A program made the position numbers and the translations under genes. From Megachile rotundata (lineage: Eukaryota > Arthropoda > Insecta > Hymenoptera > Megachilidae), in contig NW_027473874.1 of NCBI RefSeq assembly GCF_050947335.1, positions 62,001 through 126,000 of the forward strand: a DNA stretch of 64,000 bases. Direction: 5' to 3'. Positions 55,546 to 64,000 of this stretch are shown one piece after another (the stretch's first letter is position 1; each line of letters opens with the position of its first letter). The notes beneath the pieces are model-generated. The model saw only the letters and a list, made by a program, of their open reading frames with translations, was not told the DNA's origin and made no database searches.

Positions 55546-56520
55546 AGTTAGATTGATAATAATAAGAGTAAAAAGTATAGTAATTGTCGTTCTATCGATC
55601 ATATAATCATAATATGGCTAATAATATGAGTTAGATTGATAATAATAAGACTAATAAGTATAGTAATTGTCGTTCTATCGATCATACAAGCATAATATGG
55701 CAAATAATATGAGTCAGATTGATAATAATAAGAGTAATAAGTATAGTAATTGTCGTTCTATCGACCATATCTGCATAATATGGTTAATAATATGAGTTAG
55801 ATTGATAATAGTGAGTGTAGTCAGTATAGTAATTGTCGTTCTGTCGATCATATAAGCATAGAATGGCTAATAATATGAGTTCGATTGATAATAATAAGAG
55901 TAATAAGTATAGTAATTGTCGTTCTATCGATCATATAAGCATAATATGGCTAATAATATGAATTAGATTGATAATAATAAGACTAATAAGTATAGTAATT
56001 GTCGTTCTACCGATCATATAAGCATAATATGGCTAACAATGTGAGTTAGATTGATAATAATAAGACTAATAAGTATAGTAATTGTAGTTCTATCGATCAT
56101 ATAAGCATAATATGGCTAATAATATGGGTTCGATTGATAATAATAAGAGTAATAAGTATAGTAATTGTAGTTCTATCGATCATATAAGCATAATATGGCT
56201 AATAATATGAGTTAGATTGATAATAATAAGAGTAATAAGTATAGTGATTGTAGTTCTATCGATCCTATAAGCATAGTGTGGCTAATAATACGAGTTAGAT
56301 TGATAATAATAAGTGTAATAAGTACAGTAATTATCGTTCTACCGATCATATAAGCATAATATGGCTAATAATATGAGTTAGATTGATAATAGTAAGAGTA
56401 ATGAGTATAGTAGTTGTAGTTCTATCGATCATGTCTGCATAATATGGTTAATAATATGAGCTAGATTGATAATAATAAGAGTAATAAGTATAGTAATTGT
56501 AGTTCTATCGATCATATAAG
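55545..56520. repeat. Satellite with cassette and type C monomer
   Basis: Ordinary monomers: the GAGTCAG / GTAGTCAG cassette (about 55710-55870), then GACTAATAAG, GGGTTCG, a CCTATAAGCATAGTGTGG variant near 56262 with private AATACGAGTTAG, and the type C marker at 56430. No other content. Confidence 0.7.
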
Positions 56521-57968
56521 CATAATATGGCTAATAATATGAGTTAGATTGATAATAATAAGTGTAATAAGTATAGTAATTATCGTTCTACCGATCATAT
56601 AAGCATAATATGGCTAATAATATGAGTTCGATTGATAATAATAAGAGTAATAAGTATAGTAATTGTCGTTCTATCGATCATATAAGCATAATATGGCTAA
56701 TAATATGAGTTAGAATGATAATAGCGAGTGTAATAAGTATAGTAATTTTAGTTCTATTGCTCATATAAGTATAATATGATTAATAATATGAGTTAGGTTG
56801 ATAATAATAAGAGTAATAAGTATGGTAATTATCGTTCTACCGACCATATAAGCATAATATGGCTAATAATATGAGTTAGATTGATAATAGTGAGTGTAAT
56901 AAGTATAGTAATTGTCGTCCTGTCGATCATATAAGCATAGTATGGCTAATAATATGAGTTAGATTGATAATAGTGAGTGCAATAAGTATAGTAATTGTCG
57001 TCCTGTCGATCATATAAGCATAGTATGGCTAATGATATGAGTTCGATTGATAATAGTGAGTGCAATAAGTATAGTAATTGTCGTTCTGTCGATCATATAA
57101 GCATAGTATGGCTAATAATATGAGTTCGATTGATAATAATAAGAGTAATAAATATAGTAATTGTAGTTCTATCGATCATATAAGCATAATATGGCTAATA
57201 ATATGAGTTAGATTGATAATAATAAGAGTAATGAGTATAGTAATTGTAGTTCTATCGATCATATAAGCATAAGATGGCAAATAATATGAGTTAGATTGAT
57301 AATAATAAGAGTAAAAAGTATAGTAATTGTCGTTCTATCGATCATATAATCATAATATGGCTAATAATATGAGTTCGATTGATAATAATAAGAGTAATAA
57401 GTATAGTAATTGTCGTTCTATCGATCATATAAGCATAATATGGCTAATAATATGAGTTTGATTGATAATAATAAGACTAATAAGTATAGTAATTGTCGTT
57501 CTATCGATCATAAAAGCATAGTATGGCTAATAATATGAGTTAGATTGATAATAATAAGAGTAATAAGTATAGTAATTGTCGTTCTATCGATCATATAAGC
57601 ATAATATGGCTAACAATGTGAGTTGGATTGATAATAATAAGACTAATAAGTATAGTAATTGTAGTTCTATCGATCATATAAGCATAATATGGCTAATAAT
57701 ATGAGTTAGATTGATAATAATAAGAGTAATGAGTATAGTAATTGTAGTTCTATCGATCCTATAAGCATAATGTGGCTAATAATATGAGTTAGAATGATAA
57801 TAGCGAGTGTAATAAGTATAGTAATTTTAGTTCTATTGCTCATATAAGTATAATATGATTAATAATATGAGTTAGGTTGATAATAATAAGAGTAATAAGT
57901 ATAGTAATTATCGTTCTACCGACCATATAAGCATAATATGGCTAATAATATGAGTTAGATTGATAATA
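56520..57968. repeat. 59-monomer-offset duplicate (partner 61417-62865)
   Basis: About 1.45 kb repeated at an offset of 4897 bp (59 x 83). Shared rare features are GGCTAATGATATGAGTTCG followed by GTGAGTGCAATAAG (GTTCG at 57041 and 61938), GAGTTTGATTG (about 57459 and 62356), and two type T monomers exactly 13 monomers apart (56758 and 57837; 61655 and 62734). Confidence 0.9.
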
Positions 57969-58277
57969 ATAAGAGTAATGAGTATAGTAATTTTCGTTCT
58001 ATCGATCATATAAGCATGAGATGGCAAATAATATGAGTTAGATTGATAATAATAAGAGTAAAAAGTATAGTAATTGTCGTTCTATCGATCATATAAGCAT
58101 AATATGGCTAACAATGTGAGTTAGATTGATAATAATAAGACTAATAAGTATAGTAATTGTAGTTCTATCGATCTTATAAGCATAATATGGCTAATAATAT
58201 GAGTTCGATTGATAATAATAAGAGTAATAAGTATAGTAATTGTCGTTCTATCGATCATATAAGCATAATATGGCTAA

Positions 58278-60518
58278 AAATATGAGTTAGATTGATAATA
58301 ATAAGACTAATAAGTATAGTAATTGTCGTTCTACCGATCATATAAGCATAATATGGCTAACAATGTGAGTTAGATTGATAATAATAAGACTAATAAGTAT
58401 AGTAATTGTAGTTCTATCGATCATATAAGCATAATATGGCTAATAATATGGGTTCGATTGATAATAATAAGAGTAATAAGTATAGTAATTGTAGTTCTAT
58501 CGATCATATAAGCATAATATGGCTAATAATATGAGTTAGATTGATAATAATAAGAGTAATGAGTATAGTAATTGCAGTTCTATCGATCCTATAAGCATAA
58601 TGTGGCTAATAATATGAGTTAGATTGATAATAATAAGTGTAATAAGTACAGTAATTATCGTTCTACCGATCATATAAGCATAATATGGCTAATAATATGA
58701 GTTAGATTGATAATAGTAAGAGTAATGAGTATAGTAGTTGTAGTTCTATCGATCATGTCTGCATAATATGGTTAATAATATGAGCTAGATTGATAATAAT
58801 AAGAGTAATAAGTATAGTAATTGTAGTTCTATCGATCATATAAGCATAATATGGCTAATAATATGAGTTAGATTGATAATAATAAGTGTAATAAGTATAG
58901 TAATTATCGTTCTACCGATCATATAAGCATAATATGGCTAATAATATGAGTTCGATTGATAATAATAAGAGTAATAAGTATAGTAATTGTCGTTCTATCG
59001 ATCATATAAGCATAATATGGCTAATAATATGAGTTAGAATGATAATAGCGAGTGTAATAAGTATAGTAATTTTAGTTCTATTGCTCATATAAGTATAATA
59101 TGATTAATAATATGAGTTAGGTTGATAATAATAAGAGTAATAAGTATGGTAATTATCGTTCTACCGACCATATAAGCATAATATGGCTAATAATATGAGT
59201 TAGATTGATAATAGTGAGTGTAATAAGTATAGTAATTGTCGTCCTGTCGATCATATAAGCATAGTATGGCTAATAATATGAGTTAGATTGATAATAGTGA
59301 GTGCAATAAGTACAGTAATTGTCGTTCTGTCGATCATATAAGCATAGTATGGCTAATGATATGAGTTCGATTGATAATAATAAGAGTAATAAATATAGTA
59401 ATTGTAGTTCTATCGATCATATAAGCATAATATGGCTAATAATATGAGTCAGATTGATAATAATAAGAGTAATAAGTATAGTAATTGTCGTTCTATCGAC
59501 CATATCTGCATAATATGGTTAATAATATGAGTTAGATTGATAATAATAAGAGTAAAAAGTATAGTAATTGTCGCTCTATCGATCATATAATCATAATATG
59601 GCTAATAATATGAGTTAGATTGATAATAATAAGACTAATAAGTATAGTAATTGTCGTTCTATCGATCACACAAGCATAATATGGCAAATAATATGAGTCA
59701 GATTGATAATAATAAGAGTAATAAGTATAGTAATTGTCGTTCTATCGACCATATCGGCATAATATGGTTAATAATATGAGTTAGATTGATAATAGTGAGT
59801 TTAGTCAGTATAGTAATTGTCGTTCTGTCGATCATATAAGCATAGAATGGCTAATAATATGAGTCCGATTGATAATAATAAGAGTAATAAGTATAGTAAT
59901 TGTCGTTCTATCGATCATATAAGCATAATATGGCTAATAATATGAGTTAGATTGATAATAATAAGACTAATAAGTATAGTAATTGTCGTTCTATCGACCA
60001 TATCGGCATAATATGGTTAATAATATGAGTTAGATTGATAACAGTGAGTGTAGTCAGTATAGTAATTGTCGTTCTGTCGATCATATAAGCATAGAATGGC
60101 TAATAATATGAGTCCGATTGATAATAATAAGAGTAATAAGTATAGTAATTGTCGTTCTATCGATCATATAAGCATAATATGGCTAATAATATGAGTTAGG
60201 TTGATAATAATAAGAGTAATAAGTATAGTAATTGTCGTTCTACCGACCATATAAGCATAATATGGCTAATAATATGAGTTAGATTGATAATAGTGAGTGT
60301 AATAAGTATAGCAATTGTCGTCCTGTCGATCATACAAGCATAGTATGGCTAATAATATGAGTTAGATTGATAATAGTGAGTGCAATAAGTATAGTAATTG
60401 TCGTTCTGTCGATCATATAAGCATAGTATGGCTAATAATATGAGTTCGATTGATAATAATAAGAGTAATAAATATAGTAATTGTCGTTCTATCGACCATA
60501 TCTGCATAATATGGTTAA
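58278..60518. repeat. 66-monomer-offset duplicate, copy 2
   Basis: Partner of 52800-55040, with the same chain of rare variants. A private change sits near 58277 (GGCTAAAAATATG). Homology ends near 60518: this copy goes on with TTAGATTG and AGTAAAAAG, whereas copy 1 enters a four-monomer tandem duplication. Confidence 0.92.
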
Positions 60519-61417
60519 TAATATGAGTTAGATTGATAATAATAAGAGTAAAAAGTATAGTAATTGTCGTTCTATCGATCATATAATCATAATATGGCTA
60601 ATAATATGAGTTAGATTGATAATAATAAGACTAATAAGTATAGTAATTGTCGTTCTATCGATCATACAAGCATAATATGGCAAATAATATGAGTCAGATT
60701 GATAATAATAAGAGTAATAAGTATAGTAATTGTCGTTCTATCGACCATATCTGCATAATATGGTTAATAATATGAGTTAGATTGATAATAGTGAGTGTAG
60801 TCAGTATAGTAATTGTCGTCCTGTCGATCATATATGCATAGTATGGCTAATAATATGAGTTCGATTGATAATAATAAGAGTAATAAATATAGTAATTGTA
60901 GTTCTATCGATCATATAAGCATAATATGGCTAATAATATGAGTTAGATTGATAATAATAAGAGTAATGAGTATAGTAATTTTCGTTCTATCGATCATATA
61001 AGCATAAGATGGCTAATAATATGAGTTAGATTGATAATAATAAGAGTAATAAGTATAGTAATTGTCGTTCTATCGATCATATAAGCATAATATGGCTAAT
61101 AATATGAGTTAGATTGATAATAATAAGACTAATAAGTATAGTAATTGTCGTTCTATCGATCATAAAAGCATAGTATGGCTAATAATATCAGTTAGATTGA
61201 TAATAATAAGAGTAGTGAGCATAGTAATTGTCGTTCTATCGACCACATCTGCATAATATGGCTAATAATATGAGTTAGATTGATAATAATAAGACTAATA
61301 AGTATAGTAATTGTCGTTCTATCGATCATACAAGCATAATATGGCAAATAATATGAGTCAGATTGATAATAATAAGAGTAATAAGTATAGTAATTGTCGT
61401 TCTATCGACCATATCTG
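60518..61417. repeat. Satellite between the 66- and 59-monomer duplicates
   Basis: Ordinary monomers, including the cassette near 60700-60800 with a private GTCGTCCTGTCGATCATATA and TGCATAG (about 60829), then the region-A-like monomer at 61188. CATATATGCATAG also occurs near 62906. Confidence 0.7.
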
Positions 61418-62864
61418 CATAATATGGTTAATAATATGAGTTAGATTGATAATAATAAGTGTAATAAGTATAGTAATTATCGTTCTACCGATCATATAAG
61501 CATAATATGGCTAATAATATGAGTTCGATTGATAATAATAAGAGTAATAAATATAGTAATTGTCGTTCTATCGATCATATAAGCATAATATGGCCAATAA
61601 TATGAGTTAGAATGATAATAGCGAGTGTAATAAGTATAGTAATTTTAGTTCTATTGCTCATATAAGTATAATATGATTAATAATATGAGTTAGGTTGATA
61701 ATAATAAGAGTAATAAGTATGGTAATTATCGTTCTACCGACCATATAAGCATAATATGGCTAATAATATGAGTTAGATTGATAATAGTGAGTGTAATAAG
61801 TATAGTAATTGTCGTCCTGTCGATCATATAAGCATAGTATGGCTAATAATATGAGTTAGATTGATAATAGTGAGTGCAATAAGTATAGTAATTGTCGTCC
61901 TGTCGATCATATAAGCATAGTATGGCTAATGATATGAGTTCGATTGATAATAGTGAGTGCAATAAGTATAGTAATTGTCGTTCTGTCGATCATATAAGCA
62001 TAGTATGGCTAATAATATGAGTTCGATTGATAATAATAAGAGTAATAAATATAGTAATTGTAGTTCTATCGATCATATAAGCATAATATGGCTAATAATA
62101 TGAGTTAGATTGATAATAATAAGAGTAATGAGTATAGTAATTGTAGTTCTATCGATCATATAAGCATGAGATGGCAAATAATATGAGTTAGATTGATAAT
62201 AATAAGAGTAAAAAGTATAGTAATTGTCGTTCTATCGATCATATAATCATAATATGGCTAATAATATGAGTTCGATTGATAATAATAAGAGTAATAAGTA
62301 TAGTAATTGTCGTTCTATCGATCATATAAGCATAATATGGCTAATAATATGAGTTTGATTGATAATAATAAGACTAATAAGTATAGTAATTGTCGTTCTA
62401 TCGATCATAAAAGCATAGTATGGCTAATAATATGAGTTAGATTGATAATAATAAGAGTAATAAGTATAGTAATTGTCGTTCTATCGATCATATAAGCATA
62501 ATATGGCTAACAATGTGAGTTAGATTGATAATAATAAGACTAATAAGTATAGTAATTGTAGTTCTATCGATCATATAAGCATAATATGGCTAATAATATG
62601 AGTTAGATTGATAATAATAAGAGTAATGAGTATAGTAATTGTAGTTCTATCGATCCTATAAGCATAATGTGGCTAATAATATGAGTTAGAATGATAATAG
62701 CGAGTGTAATAAGTATAGTAATTTTAGTTCTATTGCTCATATAAGTATAATATGATTAATAATATGAGTTAGGTTGATAATAATAAGAGTAATAAGTATA
62801 GTAATTATCGTTCTACCGACCATATAAGCATAATATGGCTAATAATATGAGTTAGATTGATAAT

Positions 62865-64000
62865 AGTGAGTGTAATAAGTATAGTAATTGTCGTCCTGTC
62901 GATCATATATGCATAGTATGGCTAATAATATGAGTTCGATTGATAATAATAAGAGTAATAAATATAGTAATTGTAGTTCTATCGATCATATAAGCATAAT
63001 ATGGCTAATAATATGAGTTAGATTGATAATAATAAGAGTAATGAGTATAGTAATTTTCGTTCTATCGATCATATAAGCATAAGATGGCAAATAATATGAG
63101 TTAGATTGATAATAATAAGAGTAAAAAGTATAGTAATTGTCGTTCTATCGATCATATAAGCATAATATGGCTAACAATGTGAGTTAGATTGATAATAATA
63201 AGACTAATAAGTATAGTAATTGTAGTTCTATCGATCTTATAAGCATAATATGGCTAATAATATGGGTTCGATTGATAATAATAAGAGTAATAAGTATAGT
63301 AATTGTAGTTCTATCGATCATATAAGCATAATATGGCTAATAATATGAGTCAGATTGATAATAATAAGAGTAATAAGTATAGTAATTGTCGTTCTATCGA
63401 CCATATCTGCATAATATGGTTAATAATATGAGTTAGATTGATAATAATAAGAGTAAAAAGTATAGTAATTGTCGTTCTATCGATCATATAATCATAATAT
63501 GGCTAATAATATGAGTTAGATTGATAATAATAAGACTAATAAGTATAGTAATTGTCGTTCTATCGATCATACAAGCATAATATGGCAAATAATATGAGTC
63601 AGATTGATAATAATAAGAGTAATAAGTATAGTAATTGTCGTTCTATCGACCATATCTGCATAATATGGTTAATAATATGAGTTAGATGATAATAGTGAGT
63701 GTAGTCAGTATAGTAATTGTCGTTCTGTCGATCATATAAGCCATAGAATGGCTAATAATATGAGTTAGATTGATAATAATAAGAGTAATGAGTATAGTAA
63801 TTGTAGTTCTATCGATCCTATAAGCATAATGTGGCTAATAATATGAGTTAGATTGATAATAACAAGTGTAATAAGTACAGTAATTATCGTTCTACCGATC
63901 ATATAAGCATAATATGGCTAATAATATGAGTTAGATTGATAATAGTAAGAGTAATGAGTATAGTAGTTGTAGTTCTATCGATCATGTCTGCATAATATGG
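62865..64000. repeat. Right end of window, satellite continues
   Basis: 62950-63700 follows the order TTTTCGTTC, GATGGCAAAT, TAACAAT, CTTATAAGC, GGGTTCG, GAGTCAG, AGTAAAAAG, ATAATCATAATATGG, CATACAAGC, and the cassette. Two compensating single-base indels occur: a loss in GTTAGATGATAATAG (about 63685) and a gain in ATAAGCCATAG (about 63741). The type C marker at 63983 is in register. The window ends inside a monomer. Confidence 0.85.

Larger units (their letters stand above)
1..64000. repeat. 83-bp AT-rich satellite array, window-wide
   Basis: The window is a continuous head-to-tail array of an 83-bp unit. The period was measured directly: the landmark GCATAATATGG begins at 83 and its next equivalent at 166, and marker monomers tens of kilobases apart stay in the same 83-bp register. 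About 771 copies fit. No copy is inverted and nothing unrelated interrupts the array. It begins and ends inside monomers, so the true array is longer. Such arrays are typical of eukaryotic centromeric, pericentromeric or other heterochromatin; that placement is inference. Every stretch of the window is covered by this feature, and no gene was found in any part of it. Confidence 0.99.
17300..64000. repeat. Region B: right satellite domain
   Basis: From about 17.3 kb new monomer types appear and stay frequent to the end: CTTATAAGCATAATATGG (first near 17338), GGGTTCG (first near 17367), ATAATCATAATATGG (first near 17591) and CCTATAAGCATAATGTGG (first near 18250). The monomer length is unchanged at 83 bp. 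Copies of each type are nearly identical over tens of kilobases and recur in the same neighbour order, which indicates a younger or more actively homogenised domain than region A. The boundary is approximate. Confidence 0.8.

Noticed and set aside
18199..60582. Minus-strand open frames of 72-77 codons at 18199-18417, 20688-20909, 54871-55104 and 60349-60582
   Set aside because: All are satellite translations. The minus strand has fewer stops, so chance variants leave short frames. The pair at 54871 and 60349 simply mirrors the 5478-bp duplication. Leucine/isoleucine runs come from AT-rich repeats and are not membrane segments of a real protein.
1..64000. CRISPR array
   Set aside because: The regular spacing is that of a continuous tandem repeat. 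The whole 83 bp is conserved, there are no unique spacers, and no cas genes.
1..64000. Telomeric repeats (TTAGG / TTTAGGG types)
   Set aside because: Only isolated TTAGG occurs inside the GTTAGGTTG variant, once per monomer and never in tandem.
1..64000. tRNA, rRNA or other structured RNA genes
   Set aside because: No tRNA arm motifs or GC-rich conserved segments were seen. The low GC and strict repetition leave no room for them.
1..64000. Transposon or retroelement insertions
   Set aside because: No break in 83-bp periodicity longer than two bases, no terminal repeats and no coding remnants.
1..64000. Promoters, ribosome-binding sites or terminators
   Set aside because: TATAAT-like and TATA-like strings are present in every monomer because of base composition. 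With no genes they carry no information.
1..64000. AT-rich bacterial or organelle genome segment
   Set aside because: 64 kb without a gene in a single satellite is not compatible with compact genomes; a eukaryotic heterochromatic array fits better.

Overview
The whole 64 kb window is one uninterrupted tandem array of an AT-rich satellite with an 83-bp monomer, about 770 copies. All copies are head-to-tail in the same orientation. The array runs off both ends of the window. I see no gene, RNA gene, transposon, unique spacer or flanking unique DNA. A copy that matches the hand-derived consensus exactly lies at 3320-3402. Its composition is 34 A, 29 T, 14 G and 6 C (24% GC, clear G-over-C strand skew). 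An array this long without genes points to a eukaryotic chromosome: centromeric, pericentromeric, subtelomeric, or a heterochromatic sex or B chromosome. The sequence alone does not say which, and I do not recognise the satellite family or the species.

The monomers are not random variants. They fall into recognisable sub-types that recur in fixed order, giving a mosaic of higher-order repeats (HORs) and large duplicated blocks. Region A (about 1-17300) has its own monomer types. It contains a duplication of about 3 kb (1-3362 and 12781-15727), a 23-monomer repeat (1909 bp) and a 32-monomer repeat (2655 bp). Region B (about 17300-64000) has other diagnostic types and a dense network of duplications with offsets of 15, 21, 23, 33, 35, 42, 45, 48, 59, 66, 71, 98 and 101 monomers. 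The clearest HOR in tandem is a 35-monomer (2905 bp) unit: two full copies and the start of a third, at 30860-36920. Small local tandem duplications of 3, 4 or 5 monomers also occur.

Nearly every offset measured is an exact multiple of 83 bp, so the array has been reshaped by in-register exchange (unequal crossing-over or gene conversion). Single-base indels are very rare except in one cluster between about 18.3 and 23.3 kb. That is either a locally less homogenised stretch or a patch of poorer base accuracy.

The short open frames (62-77 codons) are by-products of the repeat. Because 83 is not a multiple of 3, the frame shifts at each monomer, and identical frames reappear only where blocks were duplicated. 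There is no gene system here; the interest lies in the repeat architecture.
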